A stretch of 50,709 nucleotides of DNA, taken from positions 1-50,709 of the forward strand of contig CAMNIU010000131.1 of NCBI GenBank assembly GCA_946540605.1, given 5' to 3'. Source of the stretch: an uncultured Treponema sp. GTDB lineage: Bacteria; Spirochaetota; Spirochaetia; Treponematales; Treponemataceae. The translations under genes were made by a program, and so were the position numbers. Below the pieces are notes generated by a model. It searched no databases. It saw only the letters and a program-made list of their open reading frames with translations, and was not told the origin of the DNA. Shown here piece by piece: positions 1 to 7,916 of the stretch. Positions within the stretch are counted from its first letter, which is position 1, and the number at the start of each line of letters is the position of its first letter.

Positions 1-264
1 CTGCATGATGAATGACCAGCGGCTTTCTTCCGGCACAAAGAAAACATTCTTCATTGTGTAGAATGACTGAACATCGATATATTTTTCTTTGCCTTCGTCT
101 TTTAGTTCCTGACGACGGGCATCGAATTTATCATTTACAAATTTTAAGAAGATGAGACTGAGTACAACGTGTTTATATTCTGCAGGTTCAACTGTTCCGC
201 GAAGCTTATCGCAAGCTCCCCAGAGAGCGTCTTCAAAGCTGACTTGTTTTTTTGCTTTTGCCAT
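1..264 (-). CDS. hsdM: Type I restriction-modification DNA methyltransferase subunit M (partial, N-terminus)
   Basis: My own translation of the minus strand from the ATG at 264 reads MAKAKKQVSFEDALWGACDK, followed by LRGTVEPAEYKHVVLSLIFL and KFVNDKFDARRQEL. This is the helical N-terminal domain of HsdM N6-adenine methyltransferases. The gene runs off the left edge, so the SAM-binding and NPPF catalytic motifs are not visible. It is not in the ORF track because it lacks a stop codon within the window. HsdM pairs with HsdS for modification and with HsdR for restriction; those partners should lie to the left if the system is complete. Family assignment is firm; activity cannot be judged. Confidence 0.85.
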   Translation of the reverse strand, partial: MAKAKKQVSFEDALWGACDKLRGTVEPAEYKHVVLSLIFLKFVNDKFDARRQELKDEGKEKYIDVQSFYTMKNVFFVPEESRWSFIMQ

Positions 265-383
265 TTATATATGAAACTCCATACTTTTTATTCTATCATA
301 CAAAGGTGCCAAATAAAGGCACTGTAAATCTTGTTTATTAGTTTTATATATTATATCATATATTCTGATTTTTTTGGGCTTTT

Positions 384-1286
384 CTAAAACAAATCCAGCA
401 TAGAATCCAGATAGATTGCTTCGCGGACTTCAAGCTGGTGCTCGGGCTTAATCATGTAATAAAGAATGAACTCTAAAAGAATTGCTGAACCAAGCCCTCT
501 TCCTTCAATCTTAAAGTTAGAAAAGCCCATCGGGAGATAGGTTTTCTGGATGTCCTGAATGCTGATGAAGGCGGGATTTTTCATGGCTTTGGAGAACTTG
601 TAGCCGTCCTGGCCGTCTTTTCCGGTGCATTTGTGGTCGGGGATTTCTTCGCCGGCAGTGGCGAGGTTTTTGCGGCTTACGTTTTCGTAGCAGGCTTTCC
701 GGGAGTGACAATTGATGTCGCAGCATTCGTTGCAGAGGAATTCGATCTTGTCTTTTTGTGTCTGGGTGAGATTTACCAGCTTGTCAAAAGCTTTGTTCAG
801 GCGGAAGTCTGGGACTACGTATTTGAAATCAGGACAGTTTAGTTCAGCACGCAGGTCTTCAAAATCTGTGAGGACTTTTGTGGTTGAGGAAATCAGATAT
901 AGGTCTGGATATTTTGCTTTCAGATAAACAACTAACAAATCAGAATGAACAATCACCCCACTCGGATTTTTTGCGGTCTCAAAAAGCCGGCACAGTTCGT
1001 TGCATTTTTTATCTGGAAGGTGTTCTTCACGCAATAAGGAATTGCTGAAGGTCAATCTGGCAGATATTCCATATTCATCCATCAGCGCAAGAACATCACG
1101 AGCATCCGCCTTACCAAAACTAGTTCTTCCCCCGCCCCACAAACATCCCTCGGGTGCGCCGTAAATTGATGCAATATCACACCAGTTATAAAACCACTCG
1201 CGATGTTTCCGCCAAACAGGCAGAAACTCGCAATAGAATTCATAAAACTCAAAAAGCCCGGGAAGATGATAATGCGCTAAAGCCAT
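384..1286 (-). CDS. U32-peptidase-like TIM-barrel protein with Cys cluster
   Basis: About 300 aa. The order of motifs resembles U32 'collagenase-like' proteins: a segment like ISSTTKVLTDFEDL, then a cysteine cluster CNECCDINCHSRKAC, then FKIEGRGLG, which matches the KIEGR signature of that family. In U32 proteins the cysteines are thought to bind an Fe-S cluster and several members act in tRNA or quinone hydroxylation; that is family knowledge, not shown here. The ORF track starts at a GTG at 1322. I prefer the ATG at 1286 because GAAGAAC lies 6 nt before it. The GTG start would overlap the upstream HD gene by 16 nt. Translational coupling with that gene is likely. Assignment is tentative. 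Confidence 0.6.
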   Translation of the reverse strand: MALAHYHLPGLFEFYEFYCEFLPVWRKHREWFYNWCDIASIYGAPEGCLWGGGRTSFGKADARDVLALMDEYGISARLTFSNSLLREEHLPDKKCNELCRLFETAKNPSGVIVHSDLLVVYLKAKYPDLYLISSTTKVLTDFEDLRAELNCPDFKYVVPDFRLNKAFDKLVNLTQTQKDKIEFLCNECCDINCHSRKACYENVSRKNLATAGEEIPDHKCTGKDGQDGYKFSKAMKNPAFISIQDIQKTYLPMGFSNFKIEGRGLGSAILLEFILYYMIKPEHQLEVREAIYLDSMLDLF

Positions 1287-1306
1287 GATGGTTCTTCGAT
1301 TATAGG

Positions 1307-2014
1307 CTACATCCCAAACCACTGTGCTGCGGTCTGGTCTGCTGTCTGCAGGAGAACAACAAGCGGATTCTGCAGGAAGTTTGAATAGTTAAAAGTCTCG
1401 CTGTCTGACAAATCAGAAAAGCCCATGTGGCGGCTTACAGCTTCAATCACCATGCGGTTGTTAATCATAGATGGTAGTATCTCAAGCATCATCAAAACTG
1501 ATTCGTTTCCGTGCCCCAGATTACGATTTTCATTTTTTGTTTTATAGAAAGGCTGTTTTACCCAGTTACCTGTAATGTCTTTTGTGTTTCGATATTCTAC
1601 GCCATAAAAGCCTGTCTTGCAGAAGTCGTGGCAAAGTGCGGCAACAAAAATGTCGTAAGCTCGCACTGTATATTTTTCTGCTTCTGGACTTGCAAAAAAG
1701 TTTTCAAGAAGCGGATGAGCAAATACAAGGCTCTGTTTTATTACCATAAGTGTATGAAGTGAAAGTCCGCCTTTGAAATTTCCATGGAATCTTGTTGAAG
1801 CCGGTGCTGTCCAGAAATCTGTACGGTCAAGCCAGTCTTTCATGCTTGCGGCTTCGGTTGCGTCTTTCATGATATAATCTATCATTTCTGTAATACAAGG
1901 TTTGATTGATTCCATTGCAAAGCCTGTACCACTCTGATTTGCTGCAAACTCATTAAAAATATCAAGCAGCTCATTTACTTCTGTGTATAAGTCTTGTCTT
2001 TCTGTCGTATTCAT
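1307..2014 (-). CDS. HD-domain phosphohydrolase-like protein
   Basis: 235 aa. The metal-binding pattern of the HD superfamily is visible: H87 (SLHTL), H129-D130 (LCHDFCK), H168 (GHGNES), H196 (SRHMG) and D226 (TADQTA). Such proteins hydrolyse phosphoester bonds in nucleotides or RNA, as in YhaM-type exonucleases or dNTPases; the substrate here cannot be deduced. No signal peptide or membrane segment is seen, so it should be cytoplasmic. The start has a good Shine-Dalgarno (GTGAGGTAAAAA before ATG). The stop codon overlaps the start region of the U32-like gene, so the two are probably one transcript and may act in the same pathway. Confidence 0.75.
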   Translation of the reverse strand: MNTTERQDLYTEVNELLDIFNEFAANQSGTGFAMESIKPCITEMIDYIMKDATEAASMKDWLDRTDFWTAPASTRFHGNFKGGLSLHTLMVIKQSLVFAHPLLENFFASPEAEKYTVRAYDIFVAALCHDFCKTGFYGVEYRNTKDITGNWVKQPFYKTKNENRNLGHGNESVLMMLEILPSMINNRMVIEAVSRHMGFSDLSDSETFNYSNFLQNPLVVLLQTADQTAAQWFGM

Positions 2015-2042
2015 TTTTTACCTCACTATTAATATATCACAA

Positions 2043-3521
2043 TCAATCTAAAATTGTAATTTCTACACGTCTATTTAATGCTTTTCCTTCTGCAGTATCA
2101 TTCGAAGTAATCGGCTTTTTTCCTCCGCTGCCCTTGCAGATAAAGCGTTCACTGCCTATTCCGCGTGCACTTAGAGCTGCAGCAATAGAATCAGCGCGCT
2201 CTTTTGAAAGTTTCATTTCACCAGCTTCGAAACCAGTGCTTGCAGTATGACCTTCAATCAAAAACTGCGCCACATCAGCAAGTTTTAAGATTTCTGCAAT
2301 CTGATCCAGTCGTTTTTCTTCACCCGGAAGCAATTCAGAACTGTCTGCCTTAAACTGAAGGTTCTGAATTGTCAGGCGGATTCCGGCTTCTGTGTTATCT
2401 ACAGAAATAGGTGCTGCAGATTTTGATGATTTTGCCTGATGTTCTTCAATCTGTTTTTTCAATTTTTCAGTTTTTGCGTTAGTGTCTTTAGATGAAGTTT
2501 TTCCTGAGTTTGAAGAGTTCTCTTCTTCTGAACTTTTCTTCTTTTTCTCAGGATTTCCTCCACTCACCCATTCGCTCGTGTTTACAGGCTCCCCGGAATT
2601 ATCGTTGTCAGCAGGGGCGTTTACCACAGGTCTCTGAAGAAGTTTTTCCGCTTCCTCATCATCCAGCAAATCCATTTTTTTAAGTGCCGCAATCAGCTTA
2701 CTTCTATCTATTGCCGGAGGATATTCAGTAAATAGAGATATTGTTCCTTTATATTGATATTTATTTCCATCCTTATAAATAAAAGTTTCATCGACATTGT
2801 CGCGAATTACAAGAGCAGCACCGGTGGCCTTACTCACAATGATTGTTGCTTTATGAGCCCCCTGAGCCGCAGACAATTCCTTGTCTCCACCCCAGTCAAC
2901 ATATATAGTAGTTCCACCTGTATTGTAGCGGGTGGCCCATTGCGCAGAAATCAGAAAAACCGGTTCACCATTATAAATATCATCACCAGTGTAAGTATAC
3001 TGAACGTAAATCGGCATTTTTGTGATAATACCTTTAGAAAGCGGGTCTACAGCCCTCATTGCCTTTGCTTCCCAGACATTACCCTTTTTGATTTTTTGAT
3101 TTGTAAATGCCGGAAAACTTCTAAAACTTGGATATCCATTATCAATAAGCATAGTAAGATTTCCATCACTATTAATAATAAAGGAAGATGGAATTGCTTC
3201 GTGGATTCCAAGAGCAACCTGAGCCATATTGCGGTTAGTATCCTGATCTACATAAAAATCGCCTTCATATACAAGGCCTTTGTCTGTCCATCCAGGAATT
3301 ATAAAAGCAGAAACAATTTTACTTTGTAAACCAACATAGCGGCCGTTTTTGTAGACACGCAAATCACTGCGTTCAGTAAATTTATAATTTCTGCTACCTC
3401 TGTAGGAAATTGTCTGAGTGTCATCCAAAAGTTCTCCAAGCGGATGATTTATAGCAGACTGCCCCGTTACAAAAAAAGCAAGACAAAGATTTACAAAAAG
3501 TGCTAAAACAATTTTTTTCAT
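2043..3521 (-). CDS. Exported OmpA-family peptidoglycan-binding protein
   Basis: About 492 aa from the Met of MKKIVLALFVNLCLAFFVTG, which is a signal peptide. The ORF track begins 28 residues earlier, but that extension is encoded by the interspersed repeat at 3535-3676 and should be dropped. After a roughly 290-residue beta-rich N-terminal region there is a low-complexity Ser/Lys/Glu linker, then a C-terminal OmpA/MotB domain with FLIEGHTASTG and LSKERADSIAAAL, ending GKALNRRVEITILD. OmpA domains bind diaminopimelate or ornithine in peptidoglycan, so the protein should tether envelope layers in the periplasm. No clear Shine-Dalgarno precedes the chosen start. Confidence 0.8.
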   Translation of the reverse strand: MKKIVLALFVNLCLAFFVTGQSAINHPLGELLDDTQTISYRGSRNYKFTERSDLRVYKNGRYVGLQSKIVSAFIIPGWTDKGLVYEGDFYVDQDTNRNMAQVALGIHEAIPSSFIINSDGNLTMLIDNGYPSFRSFPAFTNQKIKKGNVWEAKAMRAVDPLSKGIITKMPIYVQYTYTGDDIYNGEPVFLISAQWATRYNTGGTTIYVDWGGDKELSAAQGAHKATIIVSKATGAALVIRDNVDETFIYKDGNKYQYKGTISLFTEYPPAIDRSKLIAALKKMDLLDDEEAEKLLQRPVVNAPADNDNSGEPVNTSEWVSGGNPEKKKKSSEEENSSNSGKTSSKDTNAKTEKLKKQIEEHQAKSSKSAAPISVDNTEAGIRLTIQNLQFKADSSELLPGEEKRLDQIAEILKLADVAQFLIEGHTASTGFEAGEMKLSKERADSIAAALSARGIGSERFICKGSGGKKPITSNDTAEGKALNRRVEITILD

Positions 3522-3534
3522 AGTAAACAGCACC

Positions 3535-3676
3535 GTCATTCCGAACCTTCGCGGCATAGCTGCTCGGAGACTCGCTAAAAACAGTCCACTGGACTGTTTT
3601 TGCACTGCTACGCAGTGCCGCTCCCTATGTTTCGGAATCTCATAAACAGAGATGCTGAATCAAGTTCAGCATGACG
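3535..3676. repeat. Compound interspersed repeat, copy 1
   Basis: About 140 bp. It begins GTCATTCCGAACCTTCGC, contains the inner block AGTCCACTGGACTGTTTTTG, and ends with the TCAAGTTCAGCATGACGA half-unit. The inner block is nearly identical to copy 2 at 6083-6222. AACAGTCCACTGGACTGTT is itself a perfect palindrome and would form a strong hairpin. The copy sits directly upstream of the OmpA-family gene and creates a false N-terminal ORF extension (QKQSSGLFLASLRAAM...), also seen in the track ORF at 6022-6234. Confidence 0.85.
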
Positions 3677-3681
3677 ATTTA

Positions 3682-4326
3682 TTATATTCCAAGATCCTCG
3701 CCAACAAGAATAACCTTAATTCGTCCATCCGGTTTACAGATTCTGGTTTCAACAAACTGAGCACAGATACTCTGAGGACTCAGGCAGTCACCGCACAAAC
3801 CGGTTTTTGCACAAGGAGTTGCATCGCAAAAGCGCATGGCATTTACCGGCGAAGTATAGTTACGAACCTTATCATAAGCAGCATCCATATCAGGAACAAT
3901 CTTATTCATGCCCGCAATAATCAAAATATTTTTAGGACCATAGCAGAGAGCTGCCACACGGTTTCCCTTTCCGTCAATATTAAAAAGCTCGCCATCTTCT
4001 GTAATGGCATTTGAACTCATAAGGAAGAAATCAGAATTCAAAGCCTTATGCATAAGTTCTTCGCGCTCTTCCGGAGTTTTTGCAGTATCGCGGTCAATCA
4101 GTTTGTAGCCTTTATCAGCAAGTACACTTTTAATACCCAGCTGATCTACAGTTGTAGTGCCACCCCATGACACACAAGCACCCGCCGGAATCAGTTCAAG
4201 CACTTTTGCTGCAACATCTTTACTATCAGAAATATAATAAGCCTCAAAGTGGCGTTTTTTAAGCGCCTCCACAACCTTAGGCCCCGCCAGATCATTTCGT
4301 TTTTTCAGTGGTTCTAACATTTTCAT
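3682..4326 (-). CDS. LUD-domain (LutC/YkgG-like) protein
   Basis: 214 aa. The pattern ACVSWGGTTTVDQLG, then FLMSSNAITEDGELFNIDGK, then ALCYGPKNILIIAG is typical of the LUD domain (formerly DUF162) found in LutC and related proteins of lactate utilisation. The C-terminus carries extra cysteines (TPCAKTGLCGDCLSPQSIC) that could bind metal, a feature of stand-alone LUD proteins. No LutA or LutB partner is seen nearby, so a lactate role is not supported by context. It is transcribed away from the dat gene. The start has AGAGGAAG just upstream. Family call is strong; function is unknown. Confidence 0.8.
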   Translation of the reverse strand: MKMLEPLKKRNDLAGPKVVEALKKRHFEAYYISDSKDVAAKVLELIPAGACVSWGGTTTVDQLGIKSVLADKGYKLIDRDTAKTPEEREELMHKALNSDFFLMSSNAITEDGELFNIDGKGNRVAALCYGPKNILIIAGMNKIVPDMDAAYDKVRNYTSPVNAMRFCDATPCAKTGLCGDCLSPQSICAQFVETRICKPDGRIKVILVGEDLGI

Positions 4327-4348
4327 ACTTCCTCTTATAAAATATATA

Positions 4349-4695
4349 TAAATATATTAACATAAGTAAGTAAGAAAGTCAGTTAATATGTAGATATTAA
4401 AAGATAAACTAAGAAGTTTTTTTTCACGCGAGCGGAAACAATCCAAATCTGCATTTGGGCGTTCGCGAGCGTAGCGAGTCGGATATCAAGTTGAAAATTG
4501 ATTTCAACTTGATAAACGGTTGTGTCAAGACTTTAAGCGTAGCGTGTCTTGACCAACCGTATACCACTTACGCCCAACCGCAGATTTGGAATTGTTGCAG
4601 CGGAAGTGAAAAAAATAAGATTTCGATATTTTTCCATTTTACATTGCATTTATTTATAATTTAGGGTACATTTACTTACTTACATTAAAATATTT
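4349..4695. repeat. Large nested inverted-repeat element between divergent genes
   Basis: This fills the roughly 400-nt gap between the LUD gene and dat. The outermost flanks mirror each other (ATAAGTAAGTAAG near 4361, TACTTACTTACAT near 4673). Inside, about 44 nt from TTTTTTTCACGCGAGCGG (from about 4418) pair with the segment ending GCGGAAGTGAAAAAA (to about 4616), with a few mismatches. Enclosed are two further hairpins: TATCAAGTTGAAA/TTTCAACTTGATA, a perfect 13-bp stem near 4484-4514, and ACGGTTGTGTCAAGAC/GTCTTGACCAACCGT near 4515-4560. The fold is a multi-branched, cloverleaf-like structure. It could be a miniature mobile element or a structured RNA. The track ORF 4455-4664 lies entirely inside it and is rejected. 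Confidence 0.8.
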
Positions 4696-4696
4696 A

Positions 4697-4710
4697 CAGC
4701 GAATTCGCTG
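4697..4710. promoter_or_regulatory. Perfect palindrome in dat leader (possible operator)
   Basis: CAGCGAATTCGCTG is a 14-bp perfect palindrome 20 nt upstream of the diaminobutyrate aminotransferase start. It could be a protein-binding site or a short RNA hairpin. No other copy is seen in the window, so this is suggestive only. Confidence 0.35.
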
Positions 4711-4730
4711 TTTCGTAGTGGAGAACGTTT

Positions 4731-6080
4731 ATGTCGGAAAAAGGCACAAATCAGTATTACATTACCAGACAGGATTCCACAGAATCTAATGCCCGTAGCT
4801 ACCCGCGAAAATTTCCATTCGCAATTGCTAAAGCCAAAGGCTCATGGGTTGAGGACGTAGAAGGAAACAAATATCTGGATTTTTTGTGTGGTGCGGGAAC
4901 TTTAGCACTTGGCCACAATGATGACGAAGTAAACAAGGCAATGGTAGATTTGATTCAGTCAAATGCGCCGTTACACACCCTTGATTTAACCACCCCTGTA
5001 AAAGATGAATTCGTTGAAACGATACTTCGCCATCTTCCTTCTGAATTAGGAAATAATGCGAAAATTCAATTCTGCTCACCATCTGGAACGGATGCAACAG
5101 ACGCTGCAATTAAGCTCTGTAAAACTGCAACCGGCCGTTCAGCCGTAATCTCCTTTGCCGGTGGTTACCACGGAATGGGCCAGGGCCCTCTTGCTTGCAT
5201 GGGAAATCTTCATGCAAAGTCAACTGTAAACGGCCTTATGCCGGATGTTCACAGCTTCCCTTACCCTTATGCTTACCGCGATCCATTTGGACTTGGTGGA
5301 GAGGCCGGAGTAAAGGCTGCCTGCAATTTCTTTGAGCGCACTTTGAAAGACCCTGAAAGTGGAATTACAAAGCCAGCTTGTGTAATTCTTGAACCAATTC
5401 AGGGTGAAGGCGGAGTTATTCCTGCCCCTGTAGAGTTCTTGCAGACTGTTCGCCGTGTAACTAAAGAACTGGATATTCCTCTTATTGTAGATGAAATTCA
5501 GTGCGGTATGGGACGCAGCGGTAAGCTTTTTGCTTTTGAATATGCAGATATCGTACCAGATGTACTTTTGCTTTCTAAGGCAATCGGCGGCTCACAGCCA
5601 ATGGCCGTTGTAGTTTATAAAAAAGAACTCGATAAGTGGACTGCAGGCGCACATGCTGGTACCTTCCGAGGAAATCAGCTTGCAATGAAGGCCGGAACAA
5701 TTACTTTGAACCGTGTTTCTCAGCCTGATTTCTTAGCTGATGTAGTTCGCAAGGGAGACAAAATCCGCGAACACCTTCGCGAACTTCAGAAGAAAGTAAG
5801 CATCATCGGCGATATCCGCGGTAAAGGCCTTATGGTTGGTACCGAGTTTGTAGATCCGAAAGGAACTACAGATTGTATCGGAAGTCTCCCAGCCTCTGGT
5901 GAAATTGCCGCTGCTGTTCAAAAGCTCTGCTTTGAAAATGGACTTATCGTAGAAAAAGGCGGCCGCAACGGCGCAGTTATGCGCTGTCTTTGTGCCCTCA
6001 ATATCACAGATGAAGATCTTTCTAAAGCCTGGAAGATTTTTGAAAAGTGTGTAATTGAGATTGATAAGAAATATAAATGA
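4731..6080 (+). CDS. dat: L-2,4-diaminobutyrate:2-oxoglutarate 4-aminotransferase
   Basis: 449 aa, class III PLP aminotransferase. It transfers an amino group between glutamate and aspartate-4-semialdehyde to give L-2,4-diaminobutyrate. Family features are present: FCSPSGTDATDAAIKL, the GGYHGMGQGPLACMG segment typical of Dat/EctB proteins, EPIQGEGGVIP, VDEIQCGMGRSG, the PLP-lysine region LLLSKAIGGSQP, and GTFRGNQLA. Length fits Dat. The next gene on the same strand is the matching decarboxylase, which favours 1,3-diaminopropane formation over ectoine synthesis; no EctA or EctC is seen. Shine-Dalgarno GTGGAGAA precedes the start. The 284-nt gap to the decarboxylase is filled by repeats, so cotranscription is likely but not certain. 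Confidence 0.88.
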   Translation: MSEKGTNQYYITRQDSTESNARSYPRKFPFAIAKAKGSWVEDVEGNKYLDFLCGAGTLALGHNDDEVNKAMVDLIQSNAPLHTLDLTTPVKDEFVETILRHLPSELGNNAKIQFCSPSGTDATDAAIKLCKTATGRSAVISFAGGYHGMGQGPLACMGNLHAKSTVNGLMPDVHSFPYPYAYRDPFGLGGEAGVKAACNFFERTLKDPESGITKPACVILEPIQGEGGVIPAPVEFLQTVRRVTKELDIPLIVDEIQCGMGRSGKLFAFEYADIVPDVLLLSKAIGGSQPMAVVVYKKELDKWTAGAHAGTFRGNQLAMKAGTITLNRVSQPDFLADVVRKGDKIREHLRELQKKVSIIGDIRGKGLMVGTEFVDPKGTTDCIGSLPASGEIAAAVQKLCFENGLIVEKGGRNGAVMRCLCALNITDEDLSKAWKIFEKCVIEIDKKYK

Positions 6081-6082
6081 TT

Positions 6083-6222
6083 GTCATGCTGAACCTTCGC
6101 AGCATAGCTGCTCGGAGACTCGCTAAAAACAGTCCACTGGACTGTTTTTGCCCTGTTACGCAGTGCCGCTCCCTATGTTTCAGCATCTCATGAATAGATC
6201 CCGAACCAAGTTCGGGATGACA
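6083..6222. repeat. Compound interspersed repeat, copy 2
   Basis: It starts GTCATGCTGAACCTTCGC and ends ACCAAGTTCGGGATGACA, with the same palindromic core AACAGTCCACTGGACTGTT as copy 1. It begins 2 nt after the dat stop codon. The track ORF 6022-6234 on the minus strand is a by-product of this repeat. Confidence 0.85.
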
Positions 6223-6245
6223 GTATAGAATCATTGCAGGAATGA

Positions 6246-6332
6246 ATTGCTTCGGCTTTCAGCCTCGCAATGACGAGATAATAATAAACAAATAAACGTC
6301 ATTGCGAGCGTAGCGAAGCAATCCATATACTC
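6246..6332. repeat. CATTGCGAG-family inverted repeat pair
   Basis: ATTGCTTCGGCTTTCAGCC plus TCGCAATGACG is followed about 26 nt later by CGTCATTGCGAGCGTAGCG plus AAGCAATCC, the same unit in opposite orientation. The two halves can pair as one long hairpin. It belongs to the same family as 7838-7906 and 50581-50642. Confidence 0.8.
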
Positions 6333-6364
6333 GTGATGACGATTTTATTTTAAAGGGAAATACC

Positions 6365-7837
6365 ATGGAAGAACTCTTTCTGACCTGCGAAAAATCAAAT
6401 AAAAAGACCTATAAAAAACTCATTAAGCAAACCGCAGCCGCAATTACCGACGCCTTTGTAAACGAATCTGCCTACTCCGGCCCAACTCCAGAAGAACTGA
6501 AAAAAATCGTTGCACAGGATTCAATTCTTCCAGAGCATGGACTTGGCTGGGATAAGGTTTTTCAGCTGACAAAAGAAAAGGTTCTTCCGAATTTACTCCG
6601 CACTCCTTCAACAGAGTATATGCCACACCTTCACGGCCCGTCGCTTTTGGAAACAATTTCTTCCGAGCTGATTATTTCTACTTTTAATCAGTCAATGGAC
6701 AGCTGGGATCAGTCTCCTGTTGCAACAGAAATTGAAGTAGAAACAATCCGCCACCTCTGCAAACTCTATGGTTACGACGACACAAAAGCTGATGGGGTTT
6801 TTACAAGCGGAGGCAGCCAGTCCAATCAGACCGCAATTATTCTTGCCCGTGACTGGTATTGTAATGAGATACTTAAATACGATGTCAAAAAATTTGGACT
6901 AGATGAGAAATGTTCGAAGCTCAGAATGTACACAAGTGAGGTTTCCCATTTTTCTATGGAAAAATCTGCTCATATTCTTGGACTCGGATACAAATCAGTA
7001 GTAAAAGTGCCGGTAGACAGCAAAAAGCGGATGGATGTAAATGCACTCCGCTCTCTTATAGAAGCTGACCTTAAAGCCGGAAATATACCATTCCTTATTG
7101 TAGGAACAGTTGGTACAACAGATTTTGGAAGCATTGATCCGCTCGCAGAACTCAGCAAGCTTGCACGGGAACATAACATGTGGCTCCACGCAGATGCTGC
7201 ATATGGTTCAGGCGTTATCATGAGTGAAAAATATCGCAGCCGTGTTTCTGACCTTGCCCTCTGTGATTCAATAACTGTTGACTTTCACAAGATGTTCCTT
7301 ATGCCAATTTCCTGCTCCGCAGTTCTCTTAAAGGACGGCAGTACATTTGACGCTCTCACAATCCATGCAGATTACCTTAACCGCGAAGAAGATGAAGAAG
7401 ACGGCTACACTAACCTTGTAGATAAATCACTTCAGACAACCCGTCGTTTTGATGCCCTTAAAGTGTGGATGAGCTTTCAGACACGCGGAAAAGATGGCTG
7501 GAGTAAGCTGATTGAAACAAGCATGGAAAACGCTCAGTATTTTTACAGCCAGCTCAAAGCAGATGAAAACTTCATGGTTGTTACAGAACCGGAAATTAGT
7601 TCAGTTGTATTCAGATATTGTGGAAACGGAAACGGCACAACGACACTTAATGGTGAACAACTCGATGAAATAAATAAAAAAGTTCGCCGCACATTAATTC
7701 ATCAATATGGTACAATTATTGGTCAGACTGTAAGCGATGGTCGAGTGTGCTTAAAGTTTACACTTTTAAATCCACGTATTACTCACAAAAAACTTGATGA
7801 ATTGAAAGATTTGATTAAGAAACTTGCAAGAAATTAA
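6365..7837 (+). CDS. ddc: L-2,4-diaminobutyrate decarboxylase (PLP group II)
   Basis: 490 aa, matching the usual length of DABA decarboxylases. The fold-type I group II pattern is clear: STEYMPHLHGPSLLE near the N-terminus, FTSGGSQSNQTAII for cofactor phosphate binding, IVGTVGTTDFGSIDPL, the PLP aspartate and following region WLHADAAYGSG, and the Schiff-base lysine in SITVDFHKMFLMP. With Dat it would convert aspartate semialdehyde through diaminobutyrate to 1,3-diaminopropane, a precursor of norspermidine-type polyamines or a siderophore building block. Glutamate or tyrosine decarboxylase relatives are less likely given the neighbour. Shine-Dalgarno AAAGGGAA precedes the ATG. Confidence 0.85.
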   Translation: MEELFLTCEKSNKKTYKKLIKQTAAAITDAFVNESAYSGPTPEELKKIVAQDSILPEHGLGWDKVFQLTKEKVLPNLLRTPSTEYMPHLHGPSLLETISSELIISTFNQSMDSWDQSPVATEIEVETIRHLCKLYGYDDTKADGVFTSGGSQSNQTAIILARDWYCNEILKYDVKKFGLDEKCSKLRMYTSEVSHFSMEKSAHILGLGYKSVVKVPVDSKKRMDVNALRSLIEADLKAGNIPFLIVGTVGTTDFGSIDPLAELSKLAREHNMWLHADAAYGSGVIMSEKYRSRVSDLALCDSITVDFHKMFLMPISCSAVLLKDGSTFDALTIHADYLNREEDEEDGYTNLVDKSLQTTRRFDALKVWMSFQTRGKDGWSKLIETSMENAQYFYSQLKADENFMVVTEPEISSVVFRYCGNGNGTTTLNGEQLDEINKKVRRTLIHQYGTIIGQTVSDGRVCLKFTLLNPRITHKKLDELKDLIKKLARN

Positions 7838-7906
7838 CGTCATTGCGAGCATAAAATGCGAAGCAATCTATGATTTGGATTGCTTCGGCTGGGCCTCGCA
7901 ATGACG
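7838..7906. repeat. CATTGCGAG-family hairpin between convergent genes
   Basis: CGTCATTGCGAG at the left pairs perfectly with CTCGCAATGACG at the right, and AAGCAATC pairs with GATTGCTT inside. It starts right after the ddc stop codon and ends 10 nt before the stop of the convergent GH57-like gene, so it may act as a two-way transcription end. Confidence 0.8.
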
Positions 7907-7916
7907 ATGTCGACAT

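Noticed and set aside
1-264. HsdM fragment as a defence island
   Set aside because: Only the N-terminus of one gene is visible and the genes to its right are not defence-like, so an island cannot be claimed.
2754-3329. 191-aa plus-strand ORF opposite the OmpA-family gene
   Set aside because: Antisense shadow; no start signal and no conserved pattern.
4455-4664. Plus-strand ORF of 69 aa
   Set aside because: Lies fully inside the nested inverted repeat, has no Shine-Dalgarno and no recognisable protein pattern.
6022-6234. Minus-strand ORF of 70 aa
   Set aside because: It is read from the compound repeat and the end of dat; its peptide (QKQSSGLFLASLRAAM) is shared with the false N-terminus before the OmpA-family gene, which marks a repeat artefact.
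3535-7906. Repeats considered as a CRISPR array
   Set aside because: Units are spaced irregularly, are themselves hairpins in both orientations, lack uniform spacers, and no cas gene is present.
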